From CBDULX01 sp965368175 (lineage in GTDB: Bacteria; Pseudomonadota; Gammaproteobacteria; SZUA-229): a stretch of DNA of 17,084 nt. The notes under the pieces are model-generated. The model made no database searches. It was not told the DNA's origin and saw nothing but the letters and a program-made list of their open reading frames with translations. The stretch is from assembly GCA_965368175.1 (NCBI GenBank), contig CBDULX010000042.1:1-17084 (forward strand), given 5' to 3'. The position numbers were made by a program, and so were the translations under genes. Positions 8,444 to 15,964 of the stretch are shown one piece after another (within the stretch, counting starts at the first letter, position 1; every line of letters starts with the position of its first letter).

Positions 8444-9550
8444 TCAGCTAATTATTCTTACACAATTTTTACCATCCTGTTTGGCCGCATACACACCTTT
8501 ATCTGCTGCCAGAATCAGTTCTTCATAGTTCTTCATTCCTGGCGTTCGAACTGCGACTCCGACACTAATGCTGCCATACCAGGGTTCACCGCCCGTCGGC
8601 ACACGAAGTTCCGATACCGCTTTATGAGTAAGCCCTGCGACAAACATTCCACCTTCTTTATCCGTGTCAGGACATATAATAATAAATTCATCGCCGCCTA
8701 AACGACATACAATGTCATCAGTTCGCACGGAATGCTTAAGAGTTTTAGCTAGCTCAAACAGCACCGAATCGCCAGAATCATGGCCATATGTGTCATTAAT
8801 CTCTTTAAAATGATCCGCATCGATCATCATACAAGCCAGTGACAAATCATTTTGAATCGATTCCTCCCATATAGCGGCCAGTTGTCGCAAAGCATGTCGA
8901 CGATTTGGTAGTCCCGTGAGAGCATCAGTTAAAGAAATTTCTTCGAGGTGAAGATTGGCTTCATATAGTTCTTTGGTACGTTGCGCAACTTTCTCCTCCA
9001 GTGACTGATTTAACTGGGTCAATTCCTTATTTCGTGCTGATACCTGCTGAAACAATCCATTCAGAGCAATAAGCAATGGCTCTGTAGCAGAGTTCCCCTC
9101 CCTTTCTTCACTCTCATAAGCTATATCTGACTTTACACCAGACTTAATGGCCACAATCTGCCTGGCCATGTTCTGATCTACACCCAGTATGTGATAAGCA
9201 AGCCAGTGCGTTAAAAAATCCAGCAGATTTTTTGCTGGATCAAGATTATCCTGAGTGATTTCAGAATACATAGCAGTGAGTTCATGTAAAAAAGACTGAT
9301 GTGCTTCAATCTGATGATCAAGATGACGCTGGTCGACACCGTATTGAAACATCAATGCTTCTTCTTCCTGAAAATGGTGTTGTGCATAGTCAAACAGCTG
9401 TTTAAATATCCTGGCAATATCGTTATATTCAATTTTATTTTCAGCCAGTAACTCGCCAAACTCATTAACTATATCGACAAGACGATGATGTTGCTTATCA
9501 ACATTTGACAGTCCCGTCTCAAAATTACTGTCCCAATGAAATGATTGCAT
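8444..9550 (-). CDS. Bacteriohemerythrin-diguanylate cyclase (GGDEF) sensor
   Basis: This 368-residue protein should make c-di-GMP from GTP under control of a di-iron O2/redox sensor. The hemerythrin domain (about 1-135) has ligands H21, H59, E63, H84, H120 and D125. The position expected for the remaining histidine, four before H84, is Gln80, with His79 next to it. A coiled-coil linker (about 165-205) leads to a GGDEF domain (205-368) with the active-site motif RLGGDEF (283-289). The inhibitory I-site RxxD (RTDD, 276-279) lies five residues upstream, so product inhibition is expected. A Vibrio cholerae protein of this design changes cyclase activity with iron redox state. There is no transmembrane segment, so it is cytoplasmic. 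It is a single-gene unit with gene-free DNA on both sides and looks lower in GC than its neighbours. Confidence 0.94.
   Translation of the reverse strand: MQSFHWDSNFETGLSNVDKQHHRLVDIVNEFGELLAENKIEYNDIARIFKQLFDYAQHHFQEEEALMFQYGVDQRHLDHQIEAHQSFLHELTAMYSEITQDNLDPAKNLLDFLTHWLAYHILGVDQNMARQIVAIKSGVKSDIAYESEEREGNSATEPLLIALNGLFQQVSARNKELTQLNQSLEEKVAQRTKELYEANLHLEEISLTDALTGLPNRRHALRQLAAIWEESIQNDLSLACMMIDADHFKEINDTYGHDSGDSVLFELAKTLKHSVRTDDIVCRLGGDEFIIICPDTDKEGGMFVAGLTHKAVSELRVPTGGEPWYGSISVGVAVRTPGMKNYEELILAADKGVYAAKQDGKNCVRIIS
9213..9240 (-). terminator. Intrinsic-terminator-like hairpin inside the diguanylate cyclase gene
   Basis: In the gene's direction ATCCAGCA and TGCTGGAT form a perfect 8-bp stem with a 7-nt loop, directly followed by six T. 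It lies at about codons 104-113 of the hemerythrin domain. Its shape matches a weak Rho-independent terminator. Translating ribosomes would normally suppress it, so it would act only when translation fails. Confidence 0.35.
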
Positions 9551-9654
9551 ATATTCTTTATCTCGATTTTGATCTTATTTTTGCATCTAACAAGCCTGCA
9601 ATAAACCCAGTTAAATCAAAACATTAAAATAGCCTGAATAACAACATTGCCAAA

Positions 9655-9698
9655 AATAATCTAATACATTAGATTATTCTAGTGCAAAATCATCTAAT
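9655..9698. promoter_or_regulatory. Operator-like palindrome with an extra half-site
   Basis: AATAATCTAAT (9655-9665) and ATTAGATTATT (9668-9678) are perfect inverse complements of 11 nt with a 2-nt centre. A third ATCTAAT occurs at 9692-9698. The cluster lies 105-148 nt upstream of the diguanylate cyclase start, where a dimeric repressor or activator could bind. No regulator gene is adjacent and the cognate protein is unknown. Confidence 0.4.
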
Positions 9699-9779
9699 TG
9701 TTTTAACTTACCCAATTCGCAGGGTTCACATGATGCTTAATCGAAGAATTCAGTTTGCACTGTACGTCTTTATTTAACC

Positions 9780-10031
9780 TGAATCAGGATTAGTAATTAT
9801 GAAAGAACACGCAGTCGAGAGTTGCGCCAGAACGATGCTCATGGAAGAACAAGTGTCTCGTGAGGGCATGGATAGCTCGCAGAGACTCAGTTGTCGAGGT
9901 AGCCAGAGACAGGAAACCAGAACCATCAGTTACAGAGGGAACCTCTGATGTGATGTCATTTCGACCAAAGGGACAACATATTATGAATTAATCTGTAGCT
10001 CCCAATCTTTTGAAACTTGAATCAGATTAAT
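9780..10031. other. Unassigned block between the diguanylate cyclase and PP2C genes
   Basis: This is a 250-nt stretch, visibly richer in G and C than the AT-rich DNA to its left. It is bracketed by the 8-bp direct repeat TGAATCAG (9780-9787, 10018-10025). It contains a 49-codon open frame on plus (9799-9948) with AGGA 9 nt upstream and no recognisable domain. It also contains a bulged hairpin (GTCTC/GAGAC plus a 5-bp inner stem, about 9853-9884), a 6-bp hairpin CAGAGG-GAA-CCTCTG (9933-9947), and a 9-bp inverted repeat ATTAATCTG/CAGATTAAT (9987-9995, 10023-10031) reaching over the PP2C stop. Possible readings are a structured RNA, an insertion remnant or chance. I do not recognise it. Confidence 0.35.
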
Positions 10032-10833
10032 CAACAACCAGCTGATCACCTGCCTCATCATCTACTAATCGTTTTTCACACTTAACCAGTACCACCGAAA
10101 TATTATCCATGCCGCCGGCATCATTGGCACAGGTAATCAGCTCGTCGGTGGCTGCGGTAATATCGGTTTTTTTTGCCAGTATATCGGCAATGGAAGGATC
10201 CGTGAGACAGTTAGTTAGACCATCTGAACACAACAGAAAAACATCACCATCGAGAATGTCATGTAGATGAATGTCCACCATGGAAATTTCACCAAGCCCT
10301 AAAGCCCGGCTAAGGACATGGTGATAGGGCGATACCAGAAACTGTTTCTGGTCGATAATACCCTGATCTAGCATCTGCTGTGCCAGGGTCTGGTCCTGGG
10401 TGATTTGCTGGAGTTTTTTATCCCGCCAGCGATAACAGCGTGAATCCCCCAGATAGCCCAATGCCAGTTGCTGGCCCCTGATCAGCACACTGACAACGGT
10501 AGTGGCCATAGTAGCGAGCGCTGGATCCTGTTTTTGCCCTGTTATAATTTCCCGATTAGCTCGCTCGATGGCATTTGCCAGGGTCTGTTGCAACCAGTGC
10601 TCTGAGTAGCCACCCGCACTGATTGCCTGGGTAACACAACTGGTCACATAATTATCCATCACATCAGCGGCCATTCGACTGGCAATCTCACCCCCTGCAT
10701 GGCCGCCCACACCATCGGCTACCAGCGCCAGACTGATTCTGGCCTCATCAAACTGAGCATGTCGAATGGCATCTTCATTATGTTCCCGTTGCAGGCCCAG
10801 ATCCGTACCACCATAAATTTCAACATGCATCAT
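10027..10833 (-). CDS. PP2C-family serine/threonine protein phosphatase
   Basis: This cytoplasmic, metal-dependent phosphatase probably removes phosphate from the kinase encoded just upstream and from its targets. The 268 residues carry the PP2C motifs in order: TDLGLQREHNEDA (10-22, metal-site Glu20/Asp21), VADGVGGHAGGE (38-49, Asp40), MATTVV (109-114), LGYLGDSRCYRWR (125-137), LCSDGLTN (201-208, Asp204) and GGMDNISVV (240-248, Asp243). All metal-binding acids expected of the PP2C fold are present. There is no signal peptide or membrane segment. The first of two adjacent ATG codons has a GGGAG ribosome site 7 nt upstream. It starts 11 nt after the kinase stop, so the two are almost certainly one transcript. 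The last ten or so residues are acidic and not part of the catalytic core. Confidence 0.95.
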   Translation of the reverse strand: MMHVEIYGGTDLGLQREHNEDAIRHAQFDEARISLALVADGVGGHAGGEIASRMAADVMDNYVTSCVTQAISAGGYSEHWLQQTLANAIERANREIITGQKQDPALATMATTVVSVLIRGQQLALGYLGDSRCYRWRDKKLQQITQDQTLAQQMLDQGIIDQKQFLVSPYHHVLSRALGLGEISMVDIHLHDILDGDVFLLCSDGLTNCLTDPSIADILAKKTDITAATDELITCANDAGGMDNISVVLVKCEKRLVDDEAGDQLVVD

Positions 10834-10844
10834 GTTTTTGCTCC

Positions 10845-13193
10845 CTAGGGCATGCCCCGTCGAACCGCTTCCGCCATTTCTTTACCGGATGCAAACCGGT
10901 TCTCTGGTTTCTTCTGAAGCGCTCTATTAATAATTCGAGTGGCACTGGAAGGTAAGTCCGATCGTACTTCACGAAGCGGCTTATGTTTTTCACGGGTAAT
11001 TTTATAGGCCAGGTTACCCAGACTATCGGCCTGGAATGGCAACTCACCACAGAGCAACTGGTAGAAACTTACACCCAGTGCATAGATGTCTGCATGGCCA
11101 TCCACATTGGTGCCAGTCATCTGCTCCGGCGCCATATAAGATGGACTACCCATGAAGCTGCCGGTGGTGGTTCGGACACTATCGGTAATTCGGGCAATAC
11201 CGAAATCGGTGATTTTCACCGACTCGTCATTCGGGTTATACATAATATTGCCGGGCTTTATATCACGATGCACAATTTTCTGGCGATGGGCATAATCCAG
11301 AGTCTCAGCCACTTCGGCAATTATTTCATACACTTTTTTCACCGGCAGCAGCACCTCAGGCTTGGTATGTTGACCCAGTGATACTCCCTGCACATAGTCC
11401 ATGGCGATAAAAGACAGACCATTCTCTTCGCCCACATCATATACCGTCACAATATTCGGGTGATTGAGACGACCGGCCGCTTCCGCTTCACGGAAAAAAC
11501 GTGCCTTGATGGTTTTGACTTCACTTTCCGAAAACTGGGAATAATCCAGGGTTTTGATAGCCACCTGACGATTAATTTTTGGGTCCTTGCCCAGGTAAAC
11601 TATACCCATGGCACCACGGCCCAGCTCACGCTCGATTTCATAGCGCCCCAGCACCGGCAACTGCAAGCCAAGATCGGGCATGATCAGGGTCTTTTGCATC
11701 TGCCCCGGGGTTATGGCTTCAGTTTGCATACCGGAAATATTGGTCAGTGACACCAGGCGATTTTTCACGTCTTTGAAGTCGGGTTTACGTGCATTAATAT
11801 CGCTGAACAGGTTAAAAGCTTTTTCATACTGACGGCGTCGTTCGAACCCCAGGCCAATATCATACAGTCGGTCCAGTACATCCATGGTCGGTTTACAGCG
11901 TAACAGATTAGGCAGGGCCTTCTCAAAATCACCCTGATCAAACTGGTAATTACCCAGATGCAACAAAGCTTCATGGGCCTGTAACTGCAGCCTGTCCAGA
12001 CGCATTTCTACACTCCGGTGTATTTGCGCCACGATATGACCAAACAATAAATACAGGTATACCGTACCCATGGGAATCCAGACGCTCTGGGTAAGCAGTA
12101 AACCATACTGGTACACCACACCACCAAACAGCAGCAGCAGGCTTAACAAAATAGCGCTAAATTTTGGCACTCGGGACAATATAAAGACCAGATACAAAAG
12201 TACAAATATCAGTAACAGTTTTTCCATCCAGAACGACCAGGATGGCGCATGATAGGTACGATCAGTCATTAAACTGGCGACACGATTGGCGAGTTCCTGT
12301 AAATAAGGATCACCTTCCACTCCGGCCACCACCAGCTTATTCCTGAAATTTCGGCTGGAAATACTCAGCGCCTTATCCAGACTGAAGCGTTTAACTTCCG
12401 GCTGATGGCCGGTAAACTCAGAATAATAATTACGTACTTCACCGGAATAGTCAGTGTCAATGCGCCGTTTACCCAGCTCAATGGCTTGACCTTCATTCCA
12501 GATGATTTTTTTGCTGTTCAGGAACTGGGCATAAAGCGCGGTAGCCAGATCAGGAACCAGTTTATCTGACTGTTTATCAAACCAGATCAGAGGATTTACC
12601 GCCTTTGAATCGGCGACACGACTGACAGGGTAACGCGGGTAATTGTAAGGGTCACTCGCCAGAACATTCAGTTGATTATGTTGCGCTAACATAAATCCGG
12701 GCAACCAGCCCAGCCTGCCCTTATTCTCCGGACTGTCCCTGCTTGTGTTATCGCTTGAATAGAACCCCGACTGACCACTGGAACTGGAAACTCCTGCAAT
12801 GACATTGTAGCGATCCATGGCCTGAGCCAGCTGTATTTGCTCACCCTCACCCAAACTCCACTTACCGGATTTATTTTTCTGGAAATCCAGCCTGGGCAAA
12901 GGTTCAATCAATACTGCGGTTCCAGCCACCCGTGACTGAGACAGTTTTCTGAACAGACTACTCAGTTTATCCATCTGATCGGGCTTGATCATGATGTCTG
13001 CGGGTAATTCAACCACCACCAGCTCATTCACGGGATCAGGAGCTTTCATAATCTGCGTGCCCAGCCAGAATACCTGCCCGTCCAGCCAGCCATGACTCAG
13101 CATAGGACTGCTGATGCCATAGAGCAGACCGGCAATTAACAATACACCGGTAAATGATTTAAATTTGGAGATGGATATTCGGGTATTTAGCAT
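10845..13193 (-). CDS. Membrane serine/threonine kinase with CHASE2-like sensor and TPR-like region
   Basis: This 782-residue receptor-type kinase has the catalytic domain at its C-terminal end. TM1 (about 13-30) is followed by a large extracytoplasmic region (about 31-320). That region fits CHASE2 by position and by the hydrophobic segments that close it, though I infer the family rather than see a diagnostic motif. Two or three TM helices follow (about 324-390). Next is a TPR-like helical region (about 404-480) with FDQGDFEKALPNLL and RRQYEKAFNLF repeats. The kinase domain (518-782) has the glycine loop GRGAMG (525-530), VAIK Lys547, HRD Asp644 with KPGN, DFG Asp663 and APE 688-690, so it looks active. 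The phosphatase gene follows by 11 nt. The signal sensed and the substrates are unknown; no FHA-domain gene is in the window. Confidence 0.93.
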   Translation of the reverse strand: MLNTRISISKFKSFTGVLLIAGLLYGISSPMLSHGWLDGQVFWLGTQIMKAPDPVNELVVVELPADIMIKPDQMDKLSSLFRKLSQSRVAGTAVLIEPLPRLDFQKNKSGKWSLGEGEQIQLAQAMDRYNVIAGVSSSSGQSGFYSSDNTSRDSPENKGRLGWLPGFMLAQHNQLNVLASDPYNYPRYPVSRVADSKAVNPLIWFDKQSDKLVPDLATALYAQFLNSKKIIWNEGQAIELGKRRIDTDYSGEVRNYYSEFTGHQPEVKRFSLDKALSISSRNFRNKLVVAGVEGDPYLQELANRVASLMTDRTYHAPSWSFWMEKLLLIFVLLYLVFILSRVPKFSAILLSLLLLFGGVVYQYGLLLTQSVWIPMGTVYLYLLFGHIVAQIHRSVEMRLDRLQLQAHEALLHLGNYQFDQGDFEKALPNLLRCKPTMDVLDRLYDIGLGFERRRQYEKAFNLFSDINARKPDFKDVKNRLVSLTNISGMQTEAITPGQMQKTLIMPDLGLQLPVLGRYEIERELGRGAMGIVYLGKDPKINRQVAIKTLDYSQFSESEVKTIKARFFREAEAAGRLNHPNIVTVYDVGEENGLSFIAMDYVQGVSLGQHTKPEVLLPVKKVYEIIAEVAETLDYAHRQKIVHRDIKPGNIMYNPNDESVKITDFGIARITDSVRTTTGSFMGSPSYMAPEQMTGTNVDGHADIYALGVSFYQLLCGELPFQADSLGNLAYKITREKHKPLREVRSDLPSSATRIINRALQKKPENRFASGKEMAEAVRRGMP

Positions 13194-13322
13194 TGATCTA
13201 ATTATTATTGGCTTTATTAAACTTCGGTCTGGTGGAAGGCAAACTCATTGTAATAACTGAGTGCTGACTGGCAATCTGATCCCCAGATAAAGTCTAGTCA
13301 TTATTTGTTTAAACTGCTGGCA

Positions 13323-14117
13323 CTATTGGCTCAGGCTAAAAAATTTTCTCGTCGTCTGGCTGGTTTGCTGGGCCACATATTGCACTTCCTCATGCCTGTA
13401 GTGGGCCACGGCCTCACAGACATGAGGCAGATACACAGGTTCATTACGTCGATCTTTGGGTTTTGGGCTGATATCCCGTGGCAGTAGGTAGGGTGCATCG
13501 GTTTCAAGCATCAGCCGGTTAACCGGAATAAATTGCACAGCCTGTTGCAGGTCCTGACCTCGGCGCTCATCACAGATCCAGCCGGTGACACCCAGGTGCA
13601 GATCAAGATCCAGGTAGGATTTTACCTGTTCCATGCCGCCAGTGAAACAGTGGGCCACTGCATTTGTTAACCTTGGCCGCCAGATCGAGAGAATCCGGAT
13701 AAAGCTGGCATGGGCATCCCGCTGGTGTAAAAACACGGGTAAACCCAGCCCTGAAGCCAGTTCCAGTTGTGCCTCGAACCACTGAATCTGAACATCTCGT
13801 GGCGAAAAATCCCGATTAAAATCCAGCCCACATTCCCCTATCGCCACCACACCTTGCATCTTTGCCAGCCGTTCGAGCTGGGCCAGGGTTTGATCATTAC
13901 AGTCTCTGGCATGGTGCGGATGCACACCTGCGGTGGCATAAAGCACTCCTGGATACTGTCGGGTCAGGGCCTCTGCCAGCTGACTGTGTTCTATATTCGT
14001 ACCGGTCACCACCATCTGACTAACACCGGCATCCCGGGCACGGGCCACTACGTCCGGCAGATCTTCTCTGAACGAACTGCCGGTGAGGTTTACGCCTATA
14101 TCGATTAAATCATGCAT
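13323..14117 (-). CDS. tatD: TatD metal-dependent hydrolase/DNase
   Basis: This cytoplasmic TIM-barrel amidohydrolase belongs to the TatD family. E. coli TatD is a 3'-5' exonuclease linked to DNA repair and is not needed for Tat export. The 264 residues are similar to E. coli TatD throughout: IDIGVNLT at 5-12 (the TatD subtype, unlike the HxH start of YcfH and YjjV), TAGVHPHHA at 62-70, AIGECGLDFNRDF at 92-104 (Glu95), FLHQRDAH at 129-136 (His131), HCFTG at 156-160 (His156), GWICDERRG and LETDAPYLLPRD at 204-215 (Asp207). All expected metal ligands are present. It starts 26 nt after the ycaO stop and is probably co-transcribed with it. No strong ribosome site is visible. The kinase gene begins 129 nt further on. 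Confidence 0.95.
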   Translation of the reverse strand: MHDLIDIGVNLTGSSFREDLPDVVARARDAGVSQMVVTGTNIEHSQLAEALTRQYPGVLYATAGVHPHHARDCNDQTLAQLERLAKMQGVVAIGECGLDFNRDFSPRDVQIQWFEAQLELASGLGLPVFLHQRDAHASFIRILSIWRPRLTNAVAHCFTGGMEQVKSYLDLDLHLGVTGWICDERRGQDLQQAVQFIPVNRLMLETDAPYLLPRDISPKPKDRRNEPVYLPHVCEAVAHYRHEEVQYVAQQTSQTTRKFFSLSQ

Positions 14118-14143
14118 ACCAGTAAGCTTAAAATTGCAGAGAT

Positions 14144-15898
14144 TTATTCCACAAAGTTCCAGTTATTCTGTTTAGCACGCTGTAGTTTGGCATAGCCTTG
14201 CAGCAGTTTGTTATGGGCATCAAAGCCATCCAGACTCAAACCTGGGCTATGAATACCATGAAACACTTCCCTGCCTTCCACCAGATCAATACCCTGTTTC
14301 ACCATAAGTTTGCCATACATTAAGGACAGGCTTTGCTCATAGTCGACATAACTGCGCTGGTTATCCAGTCTAATGGCCAGTAAAGCCTTGAGGCAGCGAT
14401 AATGTCGAATGCGCTCATTATCCAGCTGCCCCATGTTCAGCGCCCAGTCGACCCACTCCATCGCCTGGGTATGATCCGCTAAAGCCAGGCACAACATGGC
14501 TTTTAGCTCACCAATACGCAAACTGGCCCAGTTACTACCGGCATCCGCGGCCACACCGATGAACTCTGCTACCCGCTGAAAATCATTAAAGCCGCCCTCT
14601 TCCAGTCGCCCTAGCAGCATCTTCCACTGAGCTTTATCTAAATGCTTCAGCAGTAAAATATCTTCCCGGAACAAGGCACCTTCGTTATTATTACTCCAGA
14701 CCAGATCATCCACCGGGTAAATATCGGACATTCCGGGCACAATAATACGGCATGAATAAACATCGAGATGAGTGTAATCAGCAATATAAATATCAAAGCC
14801 CATATCGTGAATTATGCCCGTTAAGTATTCAAACTCTGTGCCGGTATTAGCATCATGGTCCCAGTCTATGAATGGATAATCCGGATAAGCACGGAAAAAA
14901 TCATAAGCAATAAGGCCGCTGGAATCGATAAAATGGGTTTCCAGATTGTGGTGGTCGCCCACTTCCTCGAGATCGAACGAGGGCGGATGAAAACCATCCA
15001 GCTGATCCAGCCCCCTGCCCTGCAACAATTCGGTGACGGTACGTTCCAGTGCCACCTCAAAACACGGGTGAGCACCAAAGGAAGCAAACACCGAACCATC
15101 CTCTGGGTTGATCAGGGTCACACTCATCACTGGAAACTGCCCACCCAGGGAAGCATCGGCCACTCGCAGGTGATAACCATGAGCTTCCAGTTCGACAATG
15201 GCCTGCCTGATTTTGGGGAAGCGATCTATTACCTCATCAGGCACTTCAGGCAGGCAAAGACCCTCGGCAATAATCCTGTTTTTAACATAGCGCTCAAATA
15301 TTTCCGACAGACCCTGCACCCGGGCTTCATTTTCGGTATTGCCCGCCGACATGCCGTTACTGACGTAAATATTGCCAATAATATTCACCGGAAACCACAG
15401 GGTTTTAGCATCTCCAAGGCGTACAAAGGGAAGCGCACAGATACCGCGCTCTCCGGCCCCTGAGTTAATATCGAACAGCTGGTCAGGTTTTAGCTCACTG
15501 TCCGGGTCATAATATTGCCAGAGTTTCTCGTCTAACAGGCCTTCAGGCATGTTATCACCCTCCATCTGAAACCATTTTTCATCCGGGTAATGTACAAATT
15601 CAGAGGCCGAGATATCTTCACCCAGATAAAAGTCTGCGAAAAAATAATTACAGCTCAGACGCTCGAAATACTCACCAAGAGCGCTGGCCAGACAGGCTTT
15701 GCTGCTGGCGCCCTTACCATTGGTGAACATCAGGCCACAGCCCCTGTCTCGAATATGCACAGAATAGACATTGGACACCGGATTTAACCAGGACGCCTCT
15801 TCCACTTCTATATCCAGTTTACGGAGTTTTTCCAGCATGGTTTCAATGGACGATTCCAGATCCTGGTCCTTGCCCTTGATAAATGTTTTCTCTGACAT
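14144..15898 (-). CDS. ycaO: YcaO-type ATP-dependent protein, RimO-associated branch
   Basis: The 584 residues match E. coli YcaO (586) nearly end to end. Matching stretches include TFIKGKDQDLE near the start, ASWLNPVSNVYSVHIRD (35-51), ASALGEYFERLS (71-82), IIGNIYVSNGMSAGNT (173-188), GLSEIFERYVKNRIIAE (196-212) and LETHFIDSSGL. The glutamates of GEYFE (76, 79) and SEIFE (199, 202) are the Mg/ATP ligands of YcaO proteins. The C-terminal part (about 430-584) is helical and TPR-like. It ends in NNWNFVE and lacks the proline-rich tail of azoline-forming YcaOs. E. coli YcaO helps RimO methylthiolate ribosomal protein S12; by homology this is the likely role, rather than peptide natural product synthesis. 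It leads the ycaO-tatD pair and is divergent from rsmJ across 66 nt. Confidence 0.95.
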   Translation of the reverse strand: MSEKTFIKGKDQDLESSIETMLEKLRKLDIEVEEASWLNPVSNVYSVHIRDRGCGLMFTNGKGASSKACLASALGEYFERLSCNYFFADFYLGEDISASEFVHYPDEKWFQMEGDNMPEGLLDEKLWQYYDPDSELKPDQLFDINSGAGERGICALPFVRLGDAKTLWFPVNIIGNIYVSNGMSAGNTENEARVQGLSEIFERYVKNRIIAEGLCLPEVPDEVIDRFPKIRQAIVELEAHGYHLRVADASLGGQFPVMSVTLINPEDGSVFASFGAHPCFEVALERTVTELLQGRGLDQLDGFHPPSFDLEEVGDHHNLETHFIDSSGLIAYDFFRAYPDYPFIDWDHDANTGTEFEYLTGIIHDMGFDIYIADYTHLDVYSCRIIVPGMSDIYPVDDLVWSNNNEGALFREDILLLKHLDKAQWKMLLGRLEEGGFNDFQRVAEFIGVAADAGSNWASLRIGELKAMLCLALADHTQAMEWVDWALNMGQLDNERIRHYRCLKALLAIRLDNQRSYVDYEQSLSLMYGKLMVKQGIDLVEGREVFHGIHSPGLSLDGFDAHNKLLQGYAKLQRAKQNNWNFVE

Positions 15899-15964
15899 CT
15901 ACTGCGCCTGTATTGAGGAAGCGTAATCATACACAAACTCTGGCTGAAAGATTACACTTGACCG

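Noticed and set aside
9799..9948. 49-codon frame as a confirmed small gene
   Set aside because: It has an AGGA upstream, but other frames of the same block are equally open and no homology is recognised. It is kept only as part of the unassigned block.
9780..10025. TGAATCAG copies as a proven target-site duplication
   Set aside because: An 8-mer can recur by chance within 250 nt, and no terminal inverted repeats were found just inside the copies.
13274..13288. Small hairpin ATCTG/CAGAT between tatD and the kinase as a terminator
   Set aside because: The stem is only 5 bp with no T-run in either direction.
14144..15898. YcaO as sign of a RiPP (azoline peptide) cluster
   Set aside because: The protein follows E. 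coli YcaO end to end, lacks the proline-rich C-terminus, and has no precursor peptide, dehydrogenase or E1-like partner nearby.
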